Of a stretch of 44,052 nucleotides of DNA, positions 1-8,175 are shown piece by piece. The notes under the pieces are model-generated. The model saw only the letters and a list, made by a program, of their open reading frames with translations. It did not search any database and was not told the DNA's origin. The stretch comes from Betaproteobacteria bacterium. Its GTDB lineage: Bacteria; Pseudomonadota; Gammaproteobacteria; Burkholderiales; SG8-41. A program made the position numbers and the translations under genes. The stretch is from contig VGIF01000010.1 of assembly GCA_016868015.1 (NCBI GenBank), positions 1-44,052 on the forward strand, in the 5' to 3' direction. The number at the start of each line of letters is the position of its first letter. Position 1 is the stretch's first letter.

Positions 1-80
1 TAGCGCGCCACGCAACGACGAAACGTCGTCAACGGAATGTGCTGCGTGAGTTGCGCGAACACGAGTTTGCCCAGGTTCAT
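1..80 (-). CDS. IS4-family transposase, N-terminal 26 residues (partial)
   Basis: Reading leftwards from the ATG at 80-78 gives a peptide starting MNLGKLVFAQLTQHIP and continuing through TTFRRCVAR. It lines up with the start of the transposase at 2621 (MYQGTLVFSQVMAYLP, then STFRRCVAA). This is the usual beginning of IS4-family transposases carrying the DUF4372 N-terminal domain. A good ribosome-binding site (AGGAG) lies just upstream on the minus strand. The rest of the gene is beyond the window edge, so activity cannot be judged. Confidence 0.8.
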   Translation of the reverse strand, partial: MNLGKLVFAQLTQHIPLTTFRRCVAR

Positions 81-204
81 CGATATCTCCTGCGAGTGAG
101 TTGCTCGCAGGATCGCAAATCGAGAAAACGCTGTTCAAATCGAGACCAGAAAAAATCATCTGTTATTTATTTACAATCAACCAATTAGCACGTTTCGGGC
201 ACTC

Positions 205-222
205 AACGTCCGGACACTACTG
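205..222. repeat. terminal inverted repeat of the left IS4-family copy
   Basis: The 18 bases read AACGTCCGGACACTACTG. The matching end of the complete IS at 2743-2760 reads AACGTTGGGACACTACTG, so 16 of 18 positions agree. It marks the right boundary of the left element. Confidence 0.75.
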
Positions 223-432
223 CAACCGGATATAAGTGCAGGCGATGTTAACCATAGCCCTGAAATTTTTTGAGAGCTTTGCATATCGGGTGGCGCCACA
301 TCTCTACTCTATCGGGCAGCCCGAATAGCGCTTGCATCGAACACTACACTAGCGGGGAAGGAGGGCAAATCTGGAAACCCTGCGCTATGATTGCGTCTTC
401 CGTATCGTTTTCGCCCCAAAGGACGCGTGATC

Positions 433-1233
433 ATGCAAGTTGTTTCCAGTCTCGATGTCGCCGCGCGGCAGCGTGAGATTACATTGCCGCTGGGTGGCGG
501 CAAGGCGACCAAGACCCTGTTCATCGGCACTTGGGAGAAGCCGCAAACACCGGTCGTCGGCATCTCGCCACAGGCCTACACCGTGCACCAGGCCTGCGAA
601 AACATTACCCACCCGCACTATCACCAGACCGAACAGTGGCAAGTGATCGTCGAGGGCGCGGGGAAGCTGGGCCGCACGCCTGTCGAGTCGGTGGCGTTGC
701 ACTTTACCGATCCGTATACGGCGTACGGCCCGATTGTGCCGGAGAGGCAAGGGGTCACCTACTTTACCCTGCGCGCCCGCTCCGACCCCGGGGCGTGCAT
801 GCTTGCCGATCGTGGCGTCAAGGAAGCAATCCGTCCCTCGAAGCGGCGCTTCATCCTAAAGGGGCAGGACGATCTTCGCATCAGTGCGGCCGACGCGATG
901 AGATCAAGGATCGAGACCGCGCTCGACGTGGTCGTCGAACCGCACTCTGACGGGCTCGCCGCCTGGATGTTGCGCTTGCCGCCGGGCGCGAAAGCTCAAT
1001 GGCCCGCGGAATGCGGCGGCGCCGGAAGGCACCTGATGGTTGCAGCAGGAACATTGCTTTACAACAACAAGCCCCTGCCTTACGAATCGATCGCCTTCGC
1101 GTATCCAGCCGAGGGCGGTCCGCACGCACACGCGGGACCGGACGGTGCTGAAGTGCTGATCATGCAGTACCCGCAACCGGATCCGGCATTACTCGATGGC
1201 GCCTGCGCGCCCTACTCAACGGACGGGCGCTAA
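433..1233 (+). CDS. cupin-domain protein (probable bicupin), function unknown
   Basis: The 266-residue protein has a cupin-like metal site in the first half: HPHYH at about residues 60-64, followed by a Glu two residues on (HQTEQW) and a glycine-rich turn (EGAGKLG). A second, more degenerate barrel seems to lie at about 170-255, with GPHAHAGPDGAEV resembling the second cupin motif. A TTG at 391 in the same frame would add 14 residues, but the ATG at 433 follows AAAGGA at a suitable distance and is preferred. No signal peptide or membrane segment is visible. The gene sits alone between two IS4-family copies with no operon partner. Cupins range from dioxygenases to sugar isomerases and pure binding proteins, so no substrate is assigned. 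Confidence 0.65.
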   Translation: MQVVSSLDVAARQREITLPLGGGKATKTLFIGTWEKPQTPVVGISPQAYTVHQACENITHPHYHQTEQWQVIVEGAGKLGRTPVESVALHFTDPYTAYGPIVPERQGVTYFTLRARSDPGACMLADRGVKEAIRPSKRRFILKGQDDLRISAADAMRSRIETALDVVVEPHSDGLAAWMLRLPPGAKAQWPAECGGAGRHLMVAAGTLLYNNKPLPYESIAFAYPAEGGPHAHAGPDGAEVLIMQYPQPDPALLDGACAPYSTDGR

Positions 1234-1434
1234 ACCAGTCGCGCTGCACGGTGATTGTTTCCATAAAACCCGAAAAGCGAAGCGAGATATTCGGAACTCG
1301 CCGCATTTTCGGAAATTGCAGCACGTTGCGTAAAATGCGGATCCTTGCCGAGAGCGCTGTGCGCAGGACTCCGGCCACAGCGATAGTTCAGGTCCCGAGT
1401 GCGCATCCCGTCCCCGATACTTGATAAACTGTTT

Positions 1435-1443
1435 ATGTTCCGT
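1435..1443. repeat. target-site duplication, left copy
   Basis: ATGTTCCGT directly precedes the first base of the IS and recurs exactly at 2761-2769 after its last base. Nine bases fits the range known for IS4-family insertion. Confidence 0.9.
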
Positions 1444-1461
1444 CAGTAGTGTCCCAACGTT
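1444..1461. repeat. IS terminal inverted repeat, left end
   Basis: CAGTAGTGTCCCAACGTT is the exact reverse complement of 2743-2760. The match breaks at the next base inward. Confidence 0.92.
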
Positions 1462-1463
1462 TT

Positions 1464-2621
1464 TCATAGGAGAGGGAGCTGATTTTGCCCAATCGCCTCG
1501 TCTGTCGTTGGCATAAGTAGTTGATGCAAAGGTGCTTTCTCAAATACGTTCAAGCTCAAGATTTGTAGAATTTCATACAGGCTCTGCGGCAAATGCAAGC
1601 GCTTCTTGACGATGGCGATCAGCACGTAGGTGCACACCGCAATCCAGATTTGCGTCTTCACGGCGTTCTCGGTCGTGCCCAGGAACGCCTTGATACGCAA
1701 ATGCTGCTTGACCCACTTGAAGAACAGCTCGACTTGCCAGCGCTGCCGGTAGAGCGCAGCGATCAATTCGGGCTTGAGCGCCAGATTGTTGGTCAGAAAC
1801 ACCAGCCGCTTGCCGGTATCGTCCTTGGCCACCACCCGTCGCAGCACGCTGGGGTAATCCTTGCGCGAGTAAAACACCGTCAGCATCCCGGTTTGGTCGC
1901 AAATAACCGGGGTGTTGGTCCGATCCACCGGCAGGGAATAACGTCGCTTGAATCGGGTGTTGCCCTTGGCGCGGGTGACGAAGAAGGCTTGCGCCTGATG
2001 AATGGCATACAGGCGGCGGAAATCCAGATAGCCCCGGTCCATCAGATAATAGGCGCCCGGCTCGATGGTGAGCTCGTCCAGTGCGTTGACGTCGTGAGTC
2101 TTGCCATCGGTAATGTGAATGAAGCTGGGAATCGCCCCGCGCAAATCGAGCAGGGTATGCAGCTTGATGGCGGCCTTGGTGGAACGAAACGGCGCCCACG
2201 GGTAAACCGACAGGCACAGGTCGATGGTGGTGGCATCGAAGGCATACACCGTGGCGTCCAGATCGACGGCCAGCGGATCGGTGGCATACAGCGGGCGCGC
2301 CATGCCAATCAGGTGCTGGGCCAGATCGGCTTAAATCTGCCACGGGCGAGTAGCATTGGCATTGGCGAGCGTGTTGCGCGAGACCGTCTTGCAGCGAAGT
2401 CCCATGTGGTAGAGCAGCTTGGCACGCGCGCGCAAATTCACTTCGATGTCGCGCAGGGACTCGCGCCCGGTCATCTGGGCAAACGCCATGGTCAGGAATT
2501 GATCCAGACAGGAGAAGTCCTTGACCTTGTGTTCCCCGTCGTAAGCCGCCACGCAACGGCGAAACGTACTCAACGGCAGGTAGGCCATCACTTGCGAAAA
2601 CACCAGCGTTCCTTGATACAT
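1464..2621 (-). pseudogene. IS4-family transposase interrupted by one nonsense codon
   Basis: Transposases of this group cut and paste the element through a DDE active site. The start at 2621 follows AAAGGA and gives a DUF4372-like N-terminus (MYQGTLVFSQVMAYLP). The frame stops at TAA 2333-2331 after ATRPWQI and continues in the same frame with ADLAQHLIGMARPLY. Only one codon is wrong; relatives usually have a tyrosine or similar residue there, so a single base change is likely. Downstream, the catalytic Asp residues appear in YAFDATTIDL and YLMDRGYLDF, and the Glu in YRQRWQVELFFKWVK, which fits Y-(2)-R-(3)-E-(6)-K exactly. Full length would be about 385 residues. A sequencing error at the stop is possible. 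Confidence 0.9.
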
Positions 2622-2742
2622 GGCGGTCCTTTGCAATCCAATGCAAACGACCATCAAGCCCGTTCTCGCTGTTCAAGTCGAGACCAGAACAAAATGCCAC
2701 TTTCTCAAGCAAATTCATTAACCTATAACCGTCTTGACCGCT

Positions 2743-2760
2743 AACGTTGGGACACTACTG
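2743..2760. repeat. IS terminal inverted repeat, right end
   Basis: AACGTTGGGACACTACTG is the exact complement of the left end at 1444-1461. Confidence 0.92.
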
Positions 2761-2769
2761 ATGTTCCGT
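2761..2769. repeat. target-site duplication, right copy
   Basis: ATGTTCCGT is identical to 1435-1443 and abuts the last base of the IS. Confidence 0.9.
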
Positions 2770-2894
2770 CTCTTCAATTGCGGCTTTGCACCTGGGGTTG
2801 AACAAGCCTCAAGCTTAAGACGCCTCTGTTGAGGCACGGCAGATCAATCCATGATGTCTATCCCCTCGGCGCACGTCACTGACCAGGAACACAG

Positions 2895-3869
2895 ATGAAA
2901 ACTCGCGTAACCGAAATGCTAGGCGTGCGTTATCCGATCGTGTGCGGCGGCATGATGCGGGTCGGCCGCGCGAAGCTCGCCGCCGCGGTATCCAACGCCG
3001 GTGGACTGGGCATCATGACTGCGCTTTCATTGCCCACGCCCGAGGAAGTGATCAAGGAAGTCGAGCTGTGCCGCACCATGACTGACCAGCCGATCGCGGT
3101 GAATCTCACCATCCTGCCTACGATTAAGCCGGTGCCTTATGAGGATTACGCCCGTGCTATCGTCGCGAGCGGGGTGAAGATCGTCGAGACCGCAGGCAAC
3201 AATCCCCAGCGCGTCATGCCGATCCTCAAAGAAGCCGGGATCAAGGTCATCCACAAGTGCACCTCCATCCGGCATGCGAAGAAGGCCGAGACGCTCGGTT
3301 GCGACATCATCAGTGTCGATGGTTTCGAGTGCGCCGGCCACGTCGGCGAAGACGACGTACCGAACATGCTGCTGCTACCGCTCGCCGCCGAACAGCTCTC
3401 GGTGCCGTTCATCGCCTCCGGCGCGATTGGCAGCGGCCGTCAGCTTGCCGCCGCGTTGGCCCTGGGTGCGGACGGCATCAACATGGGAACGCGCTTCCTC
3501 GCCACCCAGGAGTGCTGGATACACGACAACGTCAAGCAGGCGCTGGTGCGAGGCACCGAGCTCGACACGCAGCTCGTGTTTCGGCGTCTGCGCAATTCTT
3601 CGCGCCTGTTCAAGAACGCGATTACCAAGGAGCTGGTTGCGCTTGACGCCGACCCGACCAAGACGTTCGAGGACATGAAGCACCTGGCCGCGGGTTCGCG
3701 CTCACCCGCGGTGTTCGAGAAGGGCGAGCTCGATGCCGGCACCTGGAGTTCCAGCGGGGTGATAGGCTTGATTCACGACGTGCCCACTTGCGCGGAGCTG
3801 ATCGAGCGCATTGTTGCCGACGCCACCGAAATCATCCGCAAGCGCTTGCCTGCGATGGTGGCGGGTTGA
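2895..3869 (+). CDS. nitronate monooxygenase family FMN enzyme (2-nitropropane dioxygenase-like)
   Basis: The 324-residue protein is a TIM-barrel FMN enzyme of the nitronate monooxygenase family, whose members oxidise alkyl nitronates or act as NAD(P)H:quinone or enoyl reductases. It shows YPIVCGGMMRVG near the N-terminus, AVSNAGGLGIM at about 31-41, the active-site segment GFECAGHVG at 143-151 with the family His at 149, and the FMN-phosphate loop SGAIGSGRQLAAALALGADG at about 175-194. The length is normal. It stands alone on the plus strand, about 130 bp after the IS, so the insertion may have separated it from its original upstream region. The physiological substrate cannot be told; the SDR, LLM and nitroreductase genes nearby suggest a redox neighbourhood but are not co-directional with it as an operon. 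Confidence 0.88.
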   Translation: MKTRVTEMLGVRYPIVCGGMMRVGRAKLAAAVSNAGGLGIMTALSLPTPEEVIKEVELCRTMTDQPIAVNLTILPTIKPVPYEDYARAIVASGVKIVETAGNNPQRVMPILKEAGIKVIHKCTSIRHAKKAETLGCDIISVDGFECAGHVGEDDVPNMLLLPLAAEQLSVPFIASGAIGSGRQLAAALALGADGINMGTRFLATQECWIHDNVKQALVRGTELDTQLVFRRLRNSSRLFKNAITKELVALDADPTKTFEDMKHLAAGSRSPAVFEKGELDAGTWSSSGVIGLIHDVPTCAELIERIVADATEIIRKRLPAMVAG

Positions 3870-4201
3870 TTGGGAATACGCGGCTGGGGGGGGCAGGCTT
3901 TGCGGTCAGCTTTTGTGCTTCGCAACCCTCGGGTTTATCGAATTAATGGTAAGGCCGATTGCGCTCACGTCCGCAGTCGTGGACGGGTTGTTTCTGCGCA
4001 CGAGTTTTAACACTGCAGCTTGACGCATTGTCGCTGGACGGATTGAAATTCATCTTGGGGAAACCCAAATAGCACAATGTGCGTGTCCGCAAAGCGCACG
4101 CTCTCAAAAGGCATCGCAGAGCACATCAAAATCGATACGCGTTGACCGCAATCACGCGCCAAGGCGCCGGCCGCGCGCCGAAGTGTCGGCGCCGCCCTCG
4201 C
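3870..4201. other. intergenic region, no gene recognised
   Basis: These 332 bases separate the convergent nitronate monooxygenase and luciferase-like genes. They contain a run of eight G at 3886-3893 and a GC-rich tail near 4160-4200. No convincing reading frame, terminator or RNA structure was recognised. Confidence 0.6.
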
Positions 4202-5044
4202 TTAGTGCGCAGGCGCGTGTTGCTTGAGCAGCGCGCGTATCGCCGGTAGCGCTTCGGCGGACTGTTGCGGGCCCATCACCAGCAGTACGTCGTCGATGCC
4301 GAGTTCGGCCAGTTGCTGCAGGCGCGCTGCCGCTTCTTGCGGCCCACAGCGCAGGTTAAAGGGCTCGTCGTCGGCCAAAGACTTGTTCGGCGCCGTGAGG
4401 TCAATGCCGACGGTGGCGATGAGCGCGCGCTTGCCGCCGTGGTCGCGATACACCTTCAGCCCTTCCGCCAGGGTGCGAAACTGGTTGTTTGCGCGGCCGG
4501 AGGATATCCATCCGTCATAGTCTTGCGCGGCGCGCTTGACCCAGATGCCGCTCACCCACGCGCCGATCAGCAGAGGCGGGCCGCCCGCCAGCGGCGGCCA
4601 CGGGCGAAAGTTCGCCGCGCCGACTTGCTCGCCGTTGCAAAGCCGCCGCACCTGCGGCAGCGCCGCCGCGAACAGCTTGAAGCGATTTTCGTAATCGATG
4701 CCGCAGGCATCGAAGTCGAGCTTGGTGGATCCGGCGCCCAGGCCGGCGACGAAGCGCCCGCCGCTTAACGCGTGCAGTGTCAGCAGCCGCAGGGCCAGTT
4801 CCGCCGGCGGGCGCAGCGGCACCTGCAGCACCGCTGTCCCAATCTCGACGCGGCTGGTGGCGGCCGCCGCGACCGCGAGCACCGCCAGCGTGTCGACGGA
4901 GGGCCGGCCGCGGTTCATGCTCTCGCCCATCCATATGCCGTCAAAGCCCGCCGCTTCGATGGCGCGTGCCCGCGCCATCACGTCGGCGGCGCTGTAGGGG
5001 CGGCCGTCCGCGTGTTCGCGTGGTATGTTCATACCCAGTCGCAT
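4202..5044 (-). CDS. luciferase-like (LLM class) flavin/F420-dependent oxidoreductase
   Basis: The 280-residue protein has the bacterial luciferase TIM-barrel pattern: the opening MRLGMNIPRE, AIEAAGFDGIWMGES at about 28-42, EIGTAVLQVPLRPPAELA at about 66-83 and the LHALSGGRFVAGLGAGS segment near 89-105. Enzymes of this class use reduced FMN or coenzyme F420 to reduce or monooxygenate small organic substrates. The sequence does not decide between the cofactors; close relatives are usually labelled F420-dependent. It is transcribed leftwards and diverges from the SDR gene at 5199, with 154 bp between that may hold both promoters. A DDN-like protein, another potential F420 user, is encoded at 12261. 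Confidence 0.85.
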   Translation of the reverse strand: MRLGMNIPREHADGRPYSAADVMARARAIEAAGFDGIWMGESMNRGRPSVDTLAVLAVAAAATSRVEIGTAVLQVPLRPPAELALRLLTLHALSGGRFVAGLGAGSTKLDFDACGIDYENRFKLFAAALPQVRRLCNGEQVGAANFRPWPPLAGGPPLLIGAWVSGIWVKRAAQDYDGWISSGRANNQFRTLAEGLKVYRDHGGKRALIATVGIDLTAPNKSLADDEPFNLRCGPQEAAARLQQLAELGIDDVLLVMGPQQSAEALPAIRALLKQHAPAH

Positions 5045-5198
5045 AAGAGCCTCCTCAACGGTAGCGGCAACAGGATGGCGAGGGCGCGCGCGCTTGTCAA
5101 TGTCGGGCGCTGCCGCCGCGCAGTGTTAGAGTGCGATATTTTCGCGGCCGATGGCGCCGCGCTTGCCGCCGCGCGCGGCTTAACGGGGAGTGAATCGC

Positions 5199-5975
5199 AT
5201 GAAAGGCAATGTTGCAATCATTACGGGGTCGGGTTCGGGCATCGGTGCGGCGAGCGCGGTGATGCTGGCGCGCCGCGGCTGGAACATCGTGATCAACTAC
5301 GCGAGCCGCGCCGATAACGCCAAGGCGGTGGCCCAAGCGTGCGAGGAGGCCGGCGGCCAGGCGCTGCTATGCAAGGCCAATGTGGCGCAAGACGCGGATT
5401 GCCGGCGCATGGCCGCGGAGGCGATGGCCAAGTGGGGGCGCATCGATGCGCTGGTCAATTCGGCGGGCACCACCAAGTTTGCCGACCATGCCGATCTCGA
5501 AGCGCTCTCGGGGGATGATTTTCTTAACGTCTATCGCATCAACGTGGTGGGGCCGTGGCAGATGACGCGCGCGGTGGTGCCGCACATGAAAGCGGGCGGG
5601 CGCGGCGCCATCGTCAATATTTCCTCGGGGGCGGGGCTGCGCGGCACCGGCAGTTCAGTGGCGTATGCGACGTCGAAGGCAGCCTTGAACGCGATGAGCC
5701 TGTCGTTCGCGCGCAATCTCGGGCCGGAGATACGCACCAACGTGGTGTGCCCGGCGATGGTGACGGGCCGCTGGTGGCGCGAACACCTGGGCGAGGAAAA
5801 ATACGAAGCGCAATTCACTAATTTCGCCAATTCCACGCCGTTAAAGCGCCGTGTGAACCCCGAAGACATCGCCTCCACGGTGGTGTGGCTGATCGAGGGC
5901 GCGGATGCGGTGACCGGGCAGGTGATCGTCGTCGATTCGGGCGCGGCGCTGGGCGCGCCGGTGCGCCGAAAATAA
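5199..5975 (+). CDS. short-chain dehydrogenase/reductase (SDR), FabG-like
   Basis: The 258-residue classical SDR is an NAD(P)-dependent oxidoreductase. Visible features are the nucleotide-binding motif TGSGSGIG at 9-16, NSAG near 87-90, the catalytic Asn in INVVGP at about 114-119, Ser 142/143 in NISSGAG, and Tyr156/Lys160 in YATSK. An in-frame GTG at 5190 overlaps the ribosome-binding site GGGGAG, so the ATG at 5199 with proper spacing was chosen. The substrate is unknown; sequences like this are often annotated as 3-oxoacyl-ACP reductase without proof. It diverges from the LLM gene and is followed after 114 bp by an NHL-repeat protein in the same direction. Confidence 0.9.
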   Translation: MKGNVAIITGSGSGIGAASAVMLARRGWNIVINYASRADNAKAVAQACEEAGGQALLCKANVAQDADCRRMAAEAMAKWGRIDALVNSAGTTKFADHADLEALSGDDFLNVYRINVVGPWQMTRAVVPHMKAGGRGAIVNISSGAGLRGTGSSVAYATSKAALNAMSLSFARNLGPEIRTNVVCPAMVTGRWWREHLGEEKYEAQFTNFANSTPLKRRVNPEDIASTVVWLIEGADAVTGQVIVVDSGAALGAPVRRK

Positions 5976-6089
5976 TTCGCCGCGGCCAATCTTCACGCGC
6001 ATCGTGCGCCGGGGCATACTGTGCATACGCCGGCATCCGGCGTTGCAATTTTTGGTAGCCAACCCACTCTCACGCCATGGAGGTGTCAC

Positions 6090-6965
6090 ATGAAAGTCGG
6101 ATCCGGCGCATACACCTACGAACTGATCGAGGATTTCGCCAAGCTGCCCGCGGGCGAAACCTTCGGCAATATCAGCCGCGTCGCCACCGATGCGCGGCGC
6201 CGGCTCTATGTGTTTCAACGCAAGGATCCGGCGGTGCTGATATTCGATGCGGACGGAAAATTTGTCAGTTCATGGGGCGCGGGGCTATTCAAACGCGCGC
6301 ACGGCTTCAAGATCGTCAACGACGTGGTTTACCTCACCGATCAAACCGACAACGTGGCGATGATCTACACGCTGGAGGGCAAATTGTTGAAACAGCTTGG
6401 CACGCGCGGGCAGCATTCCGATACCGGCTGCGAGGATTGGCACAACTTGCCGTTGCGCGCGGCGGGGCCGTTTAATCACCCGACGGAAATACTGCCCGGC
6501 CCCTCGGGCGATTTGTATGTGACCGACGGTTACCGCAACAGCCGCGTGCATCGCTTCAGCAAGGATGGGGAGCTGATCCAATCGTGGGGGCAGCCCGGTA
6601 AAAGTGCGCCCGGCGATTTTCATTTGCCGCACAGCCTGGCGATCGCGCCCGATGGCACTATTTACATGAGTGATCGCGCCAACCAGCGCGTGCAGATTTT
6701 TACGCCCGACGGTCAATTCAAGGGCATGTGGACCGGCATGGGCGGGCCCAACGACATGGCGCTCGACAACAACGGCATTTTCTATCTCGTCGAGCAGGCC
6801 ACCGACAGCAGCAAACCGGTGGTCAGCGTGCGCGATGGCAACGGCGCGGTGCTCGCGCGCTGGGAAGTGCCGCCGGTGCACGGCATGGGCATCGACTCGG
6901 CGGGCAATGTATACGTGGGGCTGACCAGCCTGGGCAAGGTCAACAAGTATGCGCGAGTGCATTAG
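6090..6965 (+). CDS. NHL-repeat beta-propeller protein (peptidyl-glycine lyase-like)
   Basis: The 291-residue protein consists of repeated NHL-type blades: DARRRLYVFQRKDPAVLIFD, GDLYVTDGYRNSRVHRFSKD, GTIYMSDRANQRVQIFTPDG and a final SAGNVYVGLTSLGKVNKYA. The fold is a six-bladed propeller, seen in peptidyl-alpha-hydroxyglycine lyases, gluconolactonase-like proteins and scaffold proteins. No signal peptide is visible from the chosen ATG, which lies six bases after a strong GGAGGTG; an upstream in-frame ATG at 6021 lacks this site. In bacteria such genes often accompany catabolic oxidoreductases, and here it follows an SDR. No catalytic function is claimed. Confidence 0.8.
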   Translation: MKVGSGAYTYELIEDFAKLPAGETFGNISRVATDARRRLYVFQRKDPAVLIFDADGKFVSSWGAGLFKRAHGFKIVNDVVYLTDQTDNVAMIYTLEGKLLKQLGTRGQHSDTGCEDWHNLPLRAAGPFNHPTEILPGPSGDLYVTDGYRNSRVHRFSKDGELIQSWGQPGKSAPGDFHLPHSLAIAPDGTIYMSDRANQRVQIFTPDGQFKGMWTGMGGPNDMALDNNGIFYLVEQATDSSKPVVSVRDGNGAVLARWEVPPVHGMGIDSAGNVYVGLTSLGKVNKYARVH

Positions 6966-7251
6966 TGCGATAGGGGCAACGCCCGGAACGCCGCGGTAAG
7001 CGCCATGCCGATAGTCGGCTAGCTCAAGCGGCCGGTAAGAGGCCGGAAAGAATCACGTTATCATAGGCCACTCTTCAGGGAAGCTGGTCCTCGCTTTTTG
7101 GTTCCCCTGAGACCTCTCTGTGGCAATCGATTTTTAGGTAACCGATGCCCACGCGACGAGTCACCGCCAACGATGGCTACTTCGATTACCAAGCCGTCAT
7201 CATCGCACCGTGAACACGGCGGAACGAAGGCGGCGCCTTTATCTATCGCGG
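6966..7251. other. intergenic region between convergent genes, possible gene remnant
   Basis: This gap separates the NHL protein from the nitroreductase. A 22-codon open frame at 7144-7212 (MPTRRVTANDGYFDYQAVII then AP) has no clear ribosome-binding site and may be a leftover of an older gene. Nothing else could be recognised. Confidence 0.35.
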
Positions 7252-7821
7252 CTACTTAAACGCCGCGCCGTAGTTATCGGTGTAGGTAAATTCGCCGACC
7301 GTCTTGCGCGTGCGCGGTTTCAAATCCTTGGCGCGCACTTCCTCGATCAAGTCCTCGACGCGGCCGCGATAGCCCGCGGCGATCAGCGCCACCGGTTTGG
7401 CGCTGGCGGGGATGTTAAAGCCCTTGACGATTTTGTCGTAGTCCCAGCCCGCCATGGCGTGGATGGTGAGCCCCATGGCATAACCTTGCACCATCATGTT
7501 TTCCATGGCAAAGCCCACGTCGAGCAAATAATTTTGCGTGCCGTTTCTTTCCGGCTGCTCTTCGGGCACGCCGATGATGACCAGTTTAAGCGGCGCCACC
7601 GGCGCCCATTGCTTGTTACCGGCGGAAAGTGCGTCGTCAAAAATGCGATGGGCTTCTGGGCTGGACGCCATCACGATGCGCCACGGCTGGCGGTTATTGG
7701 AGGAAGGCGCCCAGCGGAACGCTTCGAGCAGCGTCTGGACGACTTCGGGTTCCAGCGGCTTGTTGGGGGCGAAGTGGCGATCGCTGCGGCGCTCGCGGAT
7801 GGCGTCGAGTAGTTTGCTCAT
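7252..7821 (-). CDS. nitroreductase-family FMN oxidoreductase
   Basis: The 189-residue protein begins with the family's FMN-phosphate segment IRERRSDRHF (about 8-17) and continues with RWAPSSNNRQPWRIVM at about 36-51, which contacts the flavin in NfsB/NfnB-type enzymes. The conserved central region DVGFAMENMMVQGYAMGL at about 101-118 and a C-terminal GYRGR are also present. Such enzymes are FMN dimers that reduce nitroaromatics, quinones or enones with NAD(P)H. The length is typical and no transmembrane segment is present. It is transcribed leftwards; a candidate small RNA lies just upstream on the opposite strand. The natural substrate is unknown. Confidence 0.9.
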   Translation of the reverse strand: MSKLLDAIRERRSDRHFAPNKPLEPEVVQTLLEAFRWAPSSNNRQPWRIVMASSPEAHRIFDDALSAGNKQWAPVAPLKLVIIGVPEEQPERNGTQNYLLDVGFAMENMMVQGYAMGLTIHAMAGWDYDKIVKGFNIPASAKPVALIAAGYRGRVEDLIEEVRAKDLKPRTRKTVGEFTYTDNYGAAFK

Positions 7822-7989
7822 GTCGTAGCTTTCGGGGTATCCGGGGAATCCGTAAAAAGTTGCGTGCTGAATCGCGACGACGCGTATTGTGCGGCCTTTG
7901 GGGCCAATGTCAAATGACCGGGCGTTGCCGCAGCCTAAACCGATTTTGCCGCGTTGTGATGCAGTTCACAGACAAATCGGCGTGGCCGT

Positions 7990-8080
7990 GGGACACTTCT
8001 TCTAACGCAACCGACCCCCCCTCCTCCTTAGTAGGTTGCGTCCTTCACCGCGCTGGCTTTGCCAGCGCGGTTTTTCTTTT
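7990..8080 (+). ncRNA. candidate small RNA with anti-Shine-Dalgarno loop
   Basis: An 8-bp stem (ACGCAACC at 8005-8012 with GGTTGCGT at 8034-8041) encloses a 21-base loop containing seven C followed by TCCTCCTTA, the same kind of sequence as the 3' end of 16S rRNA. Seven bases later comes a strong intrinsic terminator on the same strand. The nearest plus-strand gene ends more than 1 kb upstream, so this terminator needs a transcript of its own. The 5' end is a guess because no clear promoter was found. The design resembles C-rich-loop sRNAs known from Neisseria and alphaproteobacteria, and the Rfam family of betaproteobacterial toxic small RNAs, but no search was run. Confidence 0.5.
8048..8080 (+). 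terminator. intrinsic terminator of the candidate sRNA
   Basis: CCGCGCTGG at 8048-8056 pairs perfectly with CCAGCGCGG at 8062-8070 across a five-base loop and is followed by TTTTTCTTTT. The T tract gives the plus-strand direction. Confidence 0.85.
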
Positions 8081-8132
8081 GGCGGCGCACCGTCCGCGAG
8101 CGGGCTCGGCAGTGCTGCTACGATGGCTTAGA

Positions 8133-8165
8133 CTATTTAAAAAAATCAATAAAATCAATAACTTA
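8133..8165 (-). repeat. AT-rich dispersed repeat, copy a
   Basis: On the minus strand it reads TAAGTTATTGATTTTATTGA followed by a T-rich tail. It begins ten bases after the stop codon of the GST gene at 8176, in the same sense as that gene. See the finding on the 11-copy family. Confidence 0.8.
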
Positions 8166-8175
8166 CAATTTTCAT

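Larger units (their letters stand above)
1..222 (-). mobile_element. IS4-family insertion sequence, one end only (runs off the window)
   Basis: The fragment contains the start of a minus-strand transposase and one terminal inverted repeat at 205-222, which differs from the outer repeat of the complete element at 1444-2760 at only two of 18 positions. The distance from transposase start to element end is 142 bases here and 139 in the complete copy, and both share a stretch around 133-150 (compare 2670-2690). It is a diverged relative, not an identical copy. The other end and any target duplication lie outside the window. Confidence 0.8.
1444..2760 (-). mobile_element. complete IS4-family insertion sequence (1317 bp), non-autonomous
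   Basis: The element is bounded by a perfect 18-bp inverted repeat (CAGTAGTGTCCCAACGTT at 1444-1461 and its complement at 2743-2760) and a perfect 9-bp direct repeat of target DNA. It holds a single transposase gene on the minus strand with DDE residues and the YREK signature, split by one in-frame TAA. The intact ends and duplication suggest a fairly recent insertion. It went into the gap between the cupin gene and the nitronate monooxygenase gene and appears to disrupt no reading frame. The element could still move if an intact relative, such as the copy at the left edge, supplied transposase. Confidence 0.93.

Noticed and set aside
1573-2744. Long open frames in other phases across the IS on both strands
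   Set aside because: They overlap the transposase frame, which has all family motifs, and show no recognisable domain.
8101-8175. AT-rich stretch considered as a tRNA-linked attachment site
   Set aside because: No tRNA gene or integrase is near, and the same sequence is found ten more times in the window, so a dispersed repeat explains it.
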